Below the pieces are notes generated by a model. The model saw only the letters and a list, made by a program, of their open reading frames with translations. It did not search any database and was not told the DNA's origin. Made by a program: the position numbers and the translations under genes. From the NCBI RefSeq assembly GCF_020026915.1, contig NZ_JAINUY010000006.1:248001-312000 (forward strand): DNA of 64,000 bases. Direction: 5' to 3'. The DNA is from Flavobacterium potami (GTDB taxonomy: Bacteria > Bacteroidota > Bacteroidia > Flavobacteriales > Flavobacteriaceae). Position 1 is the stretch's first letter. Every line of letters begins with the position of its first letter. Shown here piece by piece: positions 25,792 through 34,194 of the stretch.

Positions 25792-27342
25792 TTATGCTTT
25801 ATTCTCTCTTCGTTTTTTCCAAATAAAATCTCCTACGAAATAAATGGCAAGAAGAATTAGGAAGTATTTGAAGTATGATTGTGGCTGGCCTTCACCGTCA
25901 ACAGTTGTAAATACTCTGCTCCAACGAATTTTATTGATTCCTTTTCCGTTTGTATCCCAACTCATCCAGATGAAAACAGGTTTTCCAACAATGTGATTCT
26001 CTGGAACATAACCCCAATAACGGCTATCTTCAGAGTTGTGACGATTGTCTCCCATCATCCAGTAATAATTTTGTTTGAAGGTGTAAGTTGTAGTTGGTTT
26101 TCCGTTGATTAAAAATTTAGAACCTTGTAACTCCAACGTGTTTCCTTCGTAATTGGTGATGATTTCTTTGTAGAAAGGCAATGATTCATTTGTTAATGTA
26201 ACCGTTTTTCCAGCTTCTGGAATGTAAATAGGTCCCATATTATCTTGGCTCCATTTGTTGATATGAGGGAAGATTGCATTGTCATTTCCTTTGTCAATGA
26301 TTCTTTCAACACTCGTAATTCCAGGTGTGTTTTTAAATCTTTCTGCTCCAGCTTCGGTTAATGCTCTAAAATAGATAGTGTCTTGTGCTTTATTTGACAT
26401 AAAACCATCAGTAATATCTAGCTCTTTGAAAATTCTTTCAAAGTCAACAGGTGTTTTGAGATCGTATCCTATTTTATAAGAATATTGAGGTTTAGCTCTT
26501 TCTGGTAACACTAATTTTTTTCCATTGATAAAAACAAAACCATCCTTTATAGATAAACTGTCTCCAGGAATACCAACACACCTTTTTACATAATTTGATT
26601 TTTTATCAATTGGCTTGATAACACCAGGTCTTCCTTTTGGTTCAAAGAAATAATGTACGGTATCTACTGGCCAGTTGAAAACGACGATATCACATCGTTT
26701 TATTTTTTCAATTGCGGGTAACCTTAAGTAAGGTAATTGTGGCCAGCTTAAGTATGATTTTTTCTTTGTTAAAGGAATTGAGTCATGAACCATTGGTAAA
26801 GCAACGGTAGTCATCGGAACTCTTGGGCCATAGTTTATTTTGCTTACAAATAGGAAATCACCAATTAATAAAGATTTCTCTAGTGATGATGTCGGAATCG
26901 TATAAGGTTGTACAACATAGGTGTGAACTAAAGTGGCTACAATAATTGCAAAAAGCAATGAGCTCACGGTGTCGGCTGTTTTATTTTCAGGAGTTAGACT
27001 ACGATCTTTACGGTACTCTAATTTTTGCGTGTAGTTTACGTAATAGATGTAAAAGCCCAAAGTAAAAAGACCTAAAAAGGTATCTAAAGTCGATCTTTTG
27101 TTAAATGTTCTTAAAGTTTCTACCCAAATAACAGGAAACATAATCAAGTTGATGATCGGGATAAAAAGTAACAAGGTCCACCAAGTCGGACGTCCGATCA
27201 TTTTCATCAAAACGATAGAATTGTATACCGGAATTGCTGCTTCCCAACTTTTTCTTCCTGCTGCCTGATATAATTTCCATGTTCCAAGAAAATGGATAAT
27301 CTGAACAGCTAAGAAAAATACGAACCAAGAGTAAAGTGTCAT
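25792..27342 (-). CDS. lepB: Signal peptidase I
   Basis: LepB removes signal peptides from exported proteins. This 516-residue version is typical of Bacteroidetes, much longer than the 324-residue E. coli enzyme. Two or three N-terminal membrane helices (about 2-20, 55-75, 90-105) and a fourth (about 125-145) precede the catalytic domain. The nucleophile lies in IPTSSLEKSL (Ser153) and the general base in YVKRCVGIPGD (Lys253). MMGDNRHNSEDSRYWGYVP is box E, and a C-terminal membrane helix closes the protein. It is clustered with dapB and WbqC. Confidence 0.95.
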   Translation of the reverse strand: MTLYSWFVFFLAVQIIHFLGTWKLYQAAGRKSWEAAIPVYNSIVLMKMIGRPTWWTLLLFIPIINLIMFPVIWVETLRTFNKRSTLDTFLGLFTLGFYIYYVNYTQKLEYRKDRSLTPENKTADTVSSLLFAIIVATLVHTYVVQPYTIPTSSLEKSLLIGDFLFVSKINYGPRVPMTTVALPMVHDSIPLTKKKSYLSWPQLPYLRLPAIEKIKRCDIVVFNWPVDTVHYFFEPKGRPGVIKPIDKKSNYVKRCVGIPGDSLSIKDGFVFINGKKLVLPERAKPQYSYKIGYDLKTPVDFERIFKELDITDGFMSNKAQDTIYFRALTEAGAERFKNTPGITSVERIIDKGNDNAIFPHINKWSQDNMGPIYIPEAGKTVTLTNESLPFYKEIITNYEGNTLELQGSKFLINGKPTTTYTFKQNYYWMMGDNRHNSEDSRYWGYVPENHIVGKPVFIWMSWDTNGKGINKIRWSRVFTTVDGEGQPQSYFKYFLILLAIYFVGDFIWKKRRENKA

Positions 27343-27400
27343 AATATTGTATTTTAAGTTTCAAATTCAAGAATCTTAATAATTCTGAATTTTAGTCAAT

Positions 27401-28102
27401 TTATTGTAAGTTTAATACATCTTTCATTGAGAAGATTCCTTGTTTTCCTGCTAGCCATTCAGCGGCGATAACAGCACCAAGAGCAAAACCTTCACGATTG
27501 TGAGCGGTGTGTTTGATTTCTATACTATCAATTGCAGAATCGTAGTTTACTGTGTGAGTACCAGGAACTTCTCCAATTCTTTTTGCTTCAATACGTATTT
27601 CGTTTGTTTTCGCATCTTCTAAAGTCCAATTAGCATAGTTGCTGTTTTCAATTACGCCTTGAGCCAAGGAAATCGCTGTTCCACTTGGAGCATCCAATTT
27701 GTGAATGTGGTGGATTTCTTCCATTGAAACTTTATAAGAATCAAATTGACTCATGATTTTAGCTAAATATTCATTTAAGCCGAAGAAAATATTAACTCCT
27801 AAACTGAAATTTGAACTAGAGATAAAACCTCCTTTTTTCTCATTGCAAAGTGCAATCATTTCGTCATAATGCTCAAGCCATCCTGTTGTTCCTGAAACTA
27901 CAGGTACATTGTTGTTGAAACAAGCAGAAATGTTGCTTACAGCAGCTGAAGGTACGCTGAAGTCAATGGCAACATCTGCTGTTGAAAGTCCGTCATAAGT
28001 GTTAAACTCATCTTTTCTTAAAACTATTTCATGACCTCTTTCTAAAGCAATTCTTTCGATTACTTTACCCATTTTTCCGTATCCTAAAAGCGCAATTTTC
28101 AT
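27401..28102 (-). CDS. dapB: 4-hydroxy-tetrahydrodipicolinate reductase
   Basis: DapB reduces hydroxytetrahydrodipicolinate with NAD(P)H in lysine and diaminopimelate synthesis. This 233-residue protein is short for the family, as in other Flavobacteria. It has MKIALLGYGKMGKVIERIA (the nucleotide site), DFSVPSAAVSNI, VSGTTGW, SSNFSLGVNIFF, the catalytic EEIHHIHKLDAPSGTA and HTAHNREGFALGAV. It lies between lepB and DUF5683 on the minus strand in the conserved parAB-dapB-lepB order. Confidence 0.96.
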   Translation of the reverse strand: MKIALLGYGKMGKVIERIALERGHEIVLRKDEFNTYDGLSTADVAIDFSVPSAAVSNISACFNNNVPVVSGTTGWLEHYDEMIALCNEKKGGFISSSNFSLGVNIFFGLNEYLAKIMSQFDSYKVSMEEIHHIHKLDAPSGTAISLAQGVIENSNYANWTLEDAKTNEIRIEAKRIGEVPGTHTVNYDSAIDSIEIKHTAHNREGFALGAVIAAEWLAGKQGIFSMKDVLNLQ

Positions 28103-28143
28103 TATGATTATTTTTTTTGATTTTTTAAATAGAATTTAATCTA

Positions 28144-28704
28144 TTAAAACTTGTAATTAAAAGTTAGTCCGACGTTTGGTTTTAATGTTACATCGGCAGG
28201 ATAAATTTCTGGACGCATTGATAGTCTTTCGTTCACATTAAACTGAATTAAAGCGGCGTCAACATTGGCGTCGATAATATTTAAGACATAAAAACCAACG
28301 ACAAATAAAGCAGATAAGTCTCTGTTTCTTTGGTAAAATTTCTGTCCGGCAATAAGTCTGCTGTCGTCCAAAAATTGATAGTTATCATCATTATAGCCTT
28401 CTAATCTACGTTTGTAGGCATCTCGATAATCGTGGTATTTTTTATTGTTGTCTATATAAAAATATAAACTGGTTCCGATTGCTCCGTAAACCAGTGGAAT
28501 TTTCCAGTATTTTTTATTGTATGCTTGGCCTAAACCGGGTAAAATGGCAGAATAAAAAGCTGCTTTTGCTGGTGTAAGCGGGTCTATTTCTTGATATACA
28601 GTAGTGTCTTTTACGACCAAAACCGTGTCTTCTTTTACCTGGGCAAAAAGAGAAACGGTTCCTGTTAGAAAGAACAATAGACCGATGGGGACAATTTTAT
28701 TCAC
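28144..28704 (-). CDS. DUF5683 domain-containing protein (exported)
   Basis: This 186-residue protein has a signal peptide (about 1-22) and the conserved block PAKAAFYSAILPGLGQAYNKKYWKIP...Y..IG, the mark of DUF5683, common in Bacteroidetes between parB and dapB. Two hydrophobic segments (about 70-85 and 130-150) suggest membrane association. Function unknown. The start codon is GTG at 28704, whose G is also the last base of the parB TAG stop, so translation is probably coupled to parB. Confidence 0.85.
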   Translation of the reverse strand: MNKIVPIGLLFFLTGTVSLFAQVKEDTVLVVKDTTVYQEIDPLTPAKAAFYSAILPGLGQAYNKKYWKIPLVYGAIGTSLYFYIDNNKKYHDYRDAYKRRLEGYNDDNYQFLDDSRLIAGQKFYQRNRDLSALFVVGFYVLNIIDANVDAALIQFNVNERLSMRPEIYPADVTLKPNVGLTFNYKF

Positions 28705-29606
28705 TATCCGTTTATTAATTTTATAATTCTGTTAAAGTCGGCTTCAGAATTAAATGGAATTGTGATTTTTCCTTTTCCGTTACCAGCGACTTTTATATCA
28801 ACTTTCGAACCAAAATAATCGTTGAAAGTGTTTTTTTGAGTTTCTCTAACCACAAATGAAGATTCTGCTTTTGGTTTTCCTTCCGCTTTTGGTTGTTGCC
28901 CTTCGTGGTAATTTTTAACCAAAGCTTCCGTTTCACGAACAGATAAATTCTGACTAACAATTTTTTGATAAATATCAGTCTGAACGTCTAAATCTTCAAT
29001 ATTAATAATTGCTCTACCATGTCCCATGCTAATAAAGCCATCACGAATACCAGTTTGAATAATCGGATCTAGTTTTAAAAGACGTAAATAATTGGCAATT
29101 GTAGAACGTTTTTTTCCAACTCTTTCACTCATTTGCTCTTGAGTTAATTGAATTTCGTCAATTAAACGTTGGTATGATAACGCAATCTCGATTGGGTCTA
29201 AATCATGACGTTGAATGTTTTCAACCAAAGCCATAACCAGAGATTCGTTGTCGTTTGCAATACGAATATAAGCAGGAACATGTGTAAGTCCTACTAATTT
29301 TGAAGCACGAAGACGACGTTCTCCTGAGATTAATTGGTATTTATTGAAATCTAATTTACGAACAGTAATAGGTTGAATTACACCAAGTTCTTTAATAGAA
29401 GTGGCTAATTCGCGTAACGATTCTTCATTAAAATTGCTTCTAGGCTGAAACGGATTTATTTCAATCGCACTTATTTCAAGCTCAATGATGTTTCCAACAA
29501 CTTTGTCAGCATTTTTATCGTCTACTGATTTAATGTCGTTTTCCGGATCTTTTAATAATGCTGATAATCCTCTTCCTAAGGCTTGTTTTTTAATTGCTTT
29601 TGTCAT
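28704..29606 (-). CDS. parB: Chromosome partitioning protein ParB
   Basis: This 300-residue ParB/Spo0J protein binds parS sites and spreads as a CTP-dependent clamp. An N-terminal ParA-contact segment (KKQALGRGLSALLKDP) is followed by the ParB/Srx domain with INPFQPRSNFNEESLRELA and GERRLRASKLV (the CTP-binding box), the helix-turn-helix with QEQMSERVGKKRSTIANYLRL, and a C-terminal dimerisation region. It starts 5 bp after parA and overlaps DUF5683 by one base. Confidence 0.96.
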   Translation of the reverse strand: MTKAIKKQALGRGLSALLKDPENDIKSVDDKNADKVVGNIIELEISAIEINPFQPRSNFNEESLRELATSIKELGVIQPITVRKLDFNKYQLISGERRLRASKLVGLTHVPAYIRIANDNESLVMALVENIQRHDLDPIEIALSYQRLIDEIQLTQEQMSERVGKKRSTIANYLRLLKLDPIIQTGIRDGFISMGHGRAIINIEDLDVQTDIYQKIVSQNLSVRETEALVKNYHEGQQPKAEGKPKAESSFVVRETQKNTFNDYFGSKVDIKVAGNGKGKITIPFNSEADFNRIIKLING

Positions 29607-29611
29607 AAAAA

Positions 29612-30379
29612 CTATTTGCTGTTTTTCTTTATAATTTCTTGAGCTAAATGAATATAGTTTACCGCACCTTTGCTGGTTGCATCATAATTAATGATACTTT
29701 CACCAAAACTTGGCGCTTCACTTAATTTTACATTTCGCTGAATTACAGTATCAAAAACCATGTCGTTAAAGTGTTTTTGAACCTCTTCTACAACTTGATT
29801 TGATAAACGTAATCTTGAATCGTACATCGTTAATAATAAACCTTCGATGTCAAGATCTGGGTTGTGTATTTTTTGAATACTCTTAATAGTGTTCAATAAT
29901 TTTCCTAATCCTTCAAGTGCAAAATACTCGCATTGAATAGGGATAACTACAGAATCTGCTGCTGTTAAAGCATTCAAGGTTAACAAGCCTAGAGAAGGTG
30001 CACAGTCGATAATGATAAAATCATATTCTTCTTTTGCAGCTTCCAATGCTTTTTTAAGCATATACTCGCGGTTTTCTTTGTCAACCAATTCAATTTCGAT
30101 AGCAACAAGGTCAATGTGAGCAGGTATCACGTCGACATTTGGAGCTGTACATTTTAAAACGGCTTCTGTTGGTGTTGCAGTATGCTCAAGAATTTGGTAA
30201 GTTCCAAGTTCAACTGTTTCTACATCAATTCCAAGGCCAGATGTAGCATTGGCTTGAGGATCAGCATCGATTAACAATACTTTTTTTTCTAAAACACCTA
30301 ATGAGGCAGCAAGATTTACTGATGTAGTAGTCTTTCCAACGCCTCCTTTTTGATTAGCAATAGCAATGATTTTGCCCAT
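29612..30379 (-). CDS. parA: Chromosome partitioning ATPase ParA
   Basis: This 255-residue protein is a deviant Walker ATPase that moves ParB-bound origin DNA. Motifs: IAIANQKGGVGKTTTSVNLAA, LLIDADPQANATSGLG, YDFIIIDCAPSLGLLTLNAL and PIQCEYFALEGLG. It heads the parA-parB-DUF5683-dapB-lepB-WbqC run on the minus strand. The 217-bp region upstream (30380-30596) shows no gene. Confidence 0.97.
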   Translation of the reverse strand: MGKIIAIANQKGGVGKTTTSVNLAASLGVLEKKVLLIDADPQANATSGLGIDVETVELGTYQILEHTATPTEAVLKCTAPNVDVIPAHIDLVAIEIELVDKENREYMLKKALEAAKEEYDFIIIDCAPSLGLLTLNALTAADSVVIPIQCEYFALEGLGKLLNTIKSIQKIHNPDLDIEGLLLTMYDSRLRLSNQVVEEVQKHFNDMVFDTVIQRNVKLSEAPSFGESIINYDATSKGAVNYIHLAQEIIKKNSK

Positions 30380-30596
30380 TTATTTTCTGAATTTTGAACC
30401 GTAAAAATACAATTATTTATGGTTTTTGAAAATCTATTTTGTTAACATTTGTGAAAGTTTGTTTATTCGTTGTATGATGGGTGTTCGGCAGAAAATAATT
30501 TCGGTTATGAATAAAATCGGTAATAGTATTCTAGTAAATTTTGCTGGTATTTCGGCAATAAAAAGGCAGATGAGGGATATTGCTTGAAGAAATTGA

Positions 30597-31001
30597 TCAT
30601 TTTAGAATTTCAATGGTGACATAAACTAGTCCGCTTTTTTTATTATTGGCAATGTTCATAAATGCTCTTTTGCTGAGATCAATTTCTCTTCCTTTAATAA
30701 AAGGACCTCTATCTGTAATTTCTACAATTACAAAATTCTTGTTTATTTCATTTGTTACTTTTAATATGGTTCCAAAAGGAAATTTTTTATGTGCTGCGGT
30801 TAATTCATCGTTGTTGAATTTTCTTCCACTAGCTGTTTTCCTTCCATTAAATTTATCATGATAATAAGAAGCGTGAGCATTTTTCTTGTAAAATATGCTT
30901 TTTCTAGTTGATAAACATGAATCAATAGGGGTGTCGTTTTTTTGCTGTGCGATTGTGATTGTAGAAAAAATTATGGCTATAAATAATGCTATCTTTTTCA
31001 T
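30597..31001 (-). CDS. RlpA-like double-psi beta-barrel secreted protein
   Basis: This 134-residue protein has a signal peptide (MKKIALFIAIIFSTITIAQQ) and a DPBB/RlpA-like domain: HASYYHDKFNGRKTASGRKF, ELTAAHKKFPFGTILKVTN, VIVEITDRGPFIKGREIDLS and AFMNIANNKKSGLV. RlpA proteins are septal lytic transglycosylases acting on naked peptidoglycan strands. The DRGPF motif and its Asp are present; no SPOR domain follows. The ATG at 31001 is preferred to 31037 because it gives a clean signal peptide. Confidence 0.9.
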   Translation of the reverse strand: MKKIALFIAIIFSTITIAQQKNDTPIDSCLSTRKSIFYKKNAHASYYHDKFNGRKTASGRKFNNDELTAAHKKFPFGTILKVTNEINKNFVIVEITDRGPFIKGREIDLSKRAFMNIANNKKSGLVYVTIEILK

Positions 31002-31218
31002 TTTTATTTCATTTTTATTGGGCCGGCAAAAGAACAATATTGTGTGAAAATGAATGCCTCCAAGAAGGTTTATAAGTGTTATTAAAAGACAAAGTTGGGC
31101 ATTTGTATAGTTTTTGATAAGAAATAAGTGAAGATACTGGTTGAAGATTATTGCTATTTTGGGCTTTTAAAAAAGTACCATTATTACAAACTATCAAACC
31201 ACAAAAACGAACATTTTT

Positions 31219-33387
31219 ATGATTAAAAAAGTATCCTCAATTTTTCTACTATTGGTGTCAGTACTTTTTTTCTTCAGCTTTGTTTCTCCAGATTCATCTG
31301 TGGAAATAAAACAAGAAAATAAGATCGAGCGAAAAATTATTTATAATAAGAAAAAACACAGCATAACGCTTTCATGGTCAGCTTTTGGTTCTTCAGGAAA
31401 TTATATAGTTACTAGGGGAGGAAGTCGTCTTGCATCAGACTTTGTATTGATTGGATCAACTTCTAAAATGACATTTACCGATAATCGGCCTAATACAGAC
31501 AAATATGAAAACTATTATAAAGTTACCCGAAACGATTTTACTATAATTATTTCTTTAGAAAATCAGATTTTTGGAGAACATATGTATTTCTACGATAGAA
31601 AATATGAACAAGTAGAAACGGCCAAAAATGATATTAATTCCCAATTTAGCAGTATTGGTTTAGGAGGCGCAAATGGTGAATGGACAACAAAACGTCAGGC
31701 CTATTATTTCAAACCAAATGTGAATGGTCAGACTTATGATGTCGGTGGTTCAGGTTCGGCATCTTCGGCGGAGGCTAATTCAATCGAATTAGGGTTTTAC
31801 TCTCATATCGGAGGTTTGGGGAAATTGCCATCAGATGTTAAATTGGGAGCGATATTTACACGGCCTCATCTTTCAGGTGGTGCAAATGCCACTTGTACTT
31901 TTTGGCGTTCTGTAGAAAATGTTGCCATAATGCGAGATTTTTCCTGGACGGTTTCTCAATCTACAAGCGCAAGGAGGTTGTTGATTGAAAGCACTTCAAA
32001 ATACATTTCAGATATTGGAGATACAAATTTCTGGGGAAGCGGAGGTTTTATTGCCGATTCGCATTACACAACCGATCGACCAAATTGGAAAGGACAGCAA
32101 CAATGGTATACTAGAAATGCTGTATTTCCTACGGGTTCTGGTGCTATGGGTGGATCGTACAATATGGTTTGGCAGGGTTGCGTAAATCCTCCACAAGCAG
32201 ATGAAAAAAATTCTCCAGTTTCTAACACTCCTATTATAAGAGAAAAACCTTTCTTGTTTATTGATGCTGACGGAGAATATAAAGTTTTTGTTCCAGCTTG
32301 GCAAAAGGAGAGAGTGGGGGTTTCTTGGTCTGCAACAGATATGGGAAAAGGAAAAGTTCAAGATTTGATTACTAGTTGGTATGTTGCCAAAGAAGGCGAT
32401 ACTGATGTAGAAATTAATGCTGCCCTGAAAGCGGGTAAAAATATATTTTTCACTCCAGGACATTATCAATTAAATGCGCCTATCCAAGTAAACAGAAAAG
32501 ACGCTATTCTTTTGGGTGCAGGAATTGCTTCGGTAACTTTAGAACCAACTGAAAAAAATACTTGGGGCTGTATTTATGCTGATGATAAAGACGGAATTAT
32601 TATGGCTGGACTTTTAATGGACTCATTAAATAGTACAACTTATCAGGTTAGAATTGGTAATGAAGGTGCAAATTCAGATCATGCAGCTGATCCTATTTTG
32701 CTTAGCGATATAACATGCAGAGTTGGCGGTGTTCAGTCGAAGAATGTTCAAATTCAAGTTTCGATGCAAATAAATAGTAGTAATGTCGTTGGCGATCATT
32801 TCTGGTTATGGCGTGCCGATCACGGTTCGCAAAAAGGTGGCGATTTGCGATGGACGAGAGACAGATGCAAAAATGGACTCATTGTTGCCGGTAAAGATGT
32901 TACACTTTATGGATTGTTTGTTGAGCATTATCAAGAATATGAAGTTTTATGGCTTGGAGAGCGTGGTAGAGTTTTCTTTTTTCAAAATGAACCTCCGTAC
33001 GATGCGCCAAATCAAGCAAGTTGGAGCAGTCAAGGAGGCAGGGTTGACGGGTACGCGGCTTTTAAAGTGGCCAATTCTGTAAAAGAGCATCATACAATAG
33101 GAATGGGATCTTACGCTGTTTTTACAGGAACAGATGGAAATGTAAACAAGAAAAATGGTTTTGAAATCCCGAATAGGCCGAATGTGAAATTGGAAAAAAT
33201 GTGTATTACTCGTTTTGCAGGGCCGGGAAATATTCAAAATGTTATTAATAGCACGGGTGGAAGCACTGCGACTGGTGCAAAGCGAGTTGCGTTATATAAT
33301 AACGGAGAAGGTGTTCAGCCTTTTGATGAAGAGTTTACTTTACCAAATAGTGAATCTTATCCTTCTTATGTAAGTATGGAGAAATAA
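31219..33387 (+). CDS. Secreted beta-helix protein (often mislabelled adenylyl cyclase)
   Basis: This 722-residue protein has a signal peptide (about 1-25), a short fibronectin-like segment (about 45-100, HSITLSWSAFGSSGNYIVTR) and a long right-handed beta-helix region with FYVAKEGD-like AKEGDTDVEINAALKAGKNI, FFTPGHYQLNAPIQVNRKD, IQVSMQINSSNVVGDHFW, WRADHG and YGLFVEHYQEYEVLW. Homologues in Actinobacteria and others are labelled adenylyl cyclase or coagulation factor 5/8 proteins, without support in the sequence; the fold resembles GH55/pectate-lyase-like carbohydrate enzymes. The substrate is probably a polysaccharide (inference). It stands alone. Confidence 0.8.
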   Translation: MIKKVSSIFLLLVSVLFFFSFVSPDSSVEIKQENKIERKIIYNKKKHSITLSWSAFGSSGNYIVTRGGSRLASDFVLIGSTSKMTFTDNRPNTDKYENYYKVTRNDFTIIISLENQIFGEHMYFYDRKYEQVETAKNDINSQFSSIGLGGANGEWTTKRQAYYFKPNVNGQTYDVGGSGSASSAEANSIELGFYSHIGGLGKLPSDVKLGAIFTRPHLSGGANATCTFWRSVENVAIMRDFSWTVSQSTSARRLLIESTSKYISDIGDTNFWGSGGFIADSHYTTDRPNWKGQQQWYTRNAVFPTGSGAMGGSYNMVWQGCVNPPQADEKNSPVSNTPIIREKPFLFIDADGEYKVFVPAWQKERVGVSWSATDMGKGKVQDLITSWYVAKEGDTDVEINAALKAGKNIFFTPGHYQLNAPIQVNRKDAILLGAGIASVTLEPTEKNTWGCIYADDKDGIIMAGLLMDSLNSTTYQVRIGNEGANSDHAADPILLSDITCRVGGVQSKNVQIQVSMQINSSNVVGDHFWLWRADHGSQKGGDLRWTRDRCKNGLIVAGKDVTLYGLFVEHYQEYEVLWLGERGRVFFFQNEPPYDAPNQASWSSQGGRVDGYAAFKVANSVKEHHTIGMGSYAVFTGTDGNVNKKNGFEIPNRPNVKLEKMCITRFAGPGNIQNVINSTGGSTATGAKRVALYNNGEGVQPFDEEFTLPNSESYPSYVSMEK

Positions 33388-33405
33388 TAAGAACGATTTT
33401 TTTTC

Positions 33406-33513
33406 GCCACGAATTCACGAATTTTATTTTTCAAATCTTTGCGATTATTTATTCGAATTAATTCGGATAATACTAAATAAAGTATTTAGCAAGAAAATTT
33501 GTGAATTTGTGGC
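33406..33513. repeat. GCCACGAATT-type palindromic intergenic repeat, copy 3
   Basis: Ends GCCACGAATTCACGAATTTT and, reversed, GCCACAAATTCACAAATTTT match closely. The 108-bp element also has an inner hairpin around AATACTAAATAAAGTATTT. It lies just after the beta-helix gene and belongs to the family at 16480 and 17285. Confidence 0.72.
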
Positions 33514-34135
33514 TAATGCTATTTATTTCGTGTCTACTTCGTTTAGGAAATAGTTAGCAAAGACGTAAAGTTTTGTTTTTTTAAACAAAAAAAATCTTTT
33601 CAAAACTGAAAAGACTTTTGTCGGGGTGGCAGTCCCGAAAGTCTTCGGGAGAACCTGCTGTTTTCCCGATCGCAATCGGGACGTGATAGCCGTTTAGTTT
33701 TACAATTAAGTTTAAAGCAAAAAAAAAGTCTTTTCAATTTTGAAAAGACTTTTGTCGGGGTGGCAGGACGAGCTGCCTATTCCTTAATCCGTTGATTTTA
33801 CTGGTGTTCTCAAGTACTCTTCCAAAAAGGGTAGCCGAATAGGTCTCATTTAAAATGACTTACTTTGTAGCCCTTCGTTTCCTCAGATCAGTTTAATTTC
33901 ATTCAGTCAATGTACATAATAGATGTAAATGTATTAAAAATGGCATTAAGGCGCAAGTGAAATGCAAGATTTTTAATCTTTTTTATTTGTATTTTCCTGT
34001 TAAATTAAAAGCGATTTGATACTGATGTAATTTTGTCATTTTTATGCAGTAGGCACAAGTGCAATATGATAAACAGCTTTTGGACCTTTTAAAGATGGTA
34101 TGGAGAAAAAAGTAAATATGTCTGACAAACATACG
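33514..34135 (-). other. Gene-free border region with two tRNA-3'-end-like and terminator units
   Basis: Unit 1: the hairpin TCTTTTCA/TGAAAAGA (33595-33614) followed by GTCGGGGTGGCAG (33620-33632). Unit 2: the longer perfect hairpin AAAGTCTTTTCAA/TTGAAAAGACTTT (33725-33752) followed by GTCGGGGTGGCAG (33754-33766). Read on the minus strand, CTGCCACCCCGAC looks like a tRNA T-arm and acceptor 3' end running into an intrinsic terminator. Unit 1 continues into GAACCTGC and GTGATAGCC fragments, split by hairpins TCCCGAAAGTCTTCGGGA (33633-33650) and TCCCGATCGCAATCGGGA (33664-33681). No intact tRNA folds. From 33790 to 34135 I see only AT-rich DNA and a 21-codon ORF (33784-33849, minus). This is a probable attachment scar. 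Confidence 0.45.
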
Positions 34136-34183
34136 GATTTAAAAAAAATAGAAAAGAACCGTCTCGCTTTTTGAGACAGTTCT
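34136..34183 (-). terminator. Intrinsic terminator of the 34195-36376 operon
   Basis: AGAAC-C-GTCTC (34155-34165) pairs with GAGAC-A-GTTCT (34173-34183); on the minus strand an A/T-rich stretch ending in eight T (34148-34141) follows. It lies 12 bp after the lipoprotein stop. Confidence 0.88.
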
Positions 34184-34194
34184 TCAGGTTGAAA

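Noticed and set aside
29612-30596. parS site near parA
   Set aside because: I looked for a parS-like 16-bp palindrome (TGTTTCACGTGAAACA type) here and saw none.
33595-33709. A functional tRNA gene
   Set aside because: The acceptor-like and D-arm-like fragments are interrupted by hairpins, and no 7-base anticodon loop or matching 5' acceptor strand can be found.
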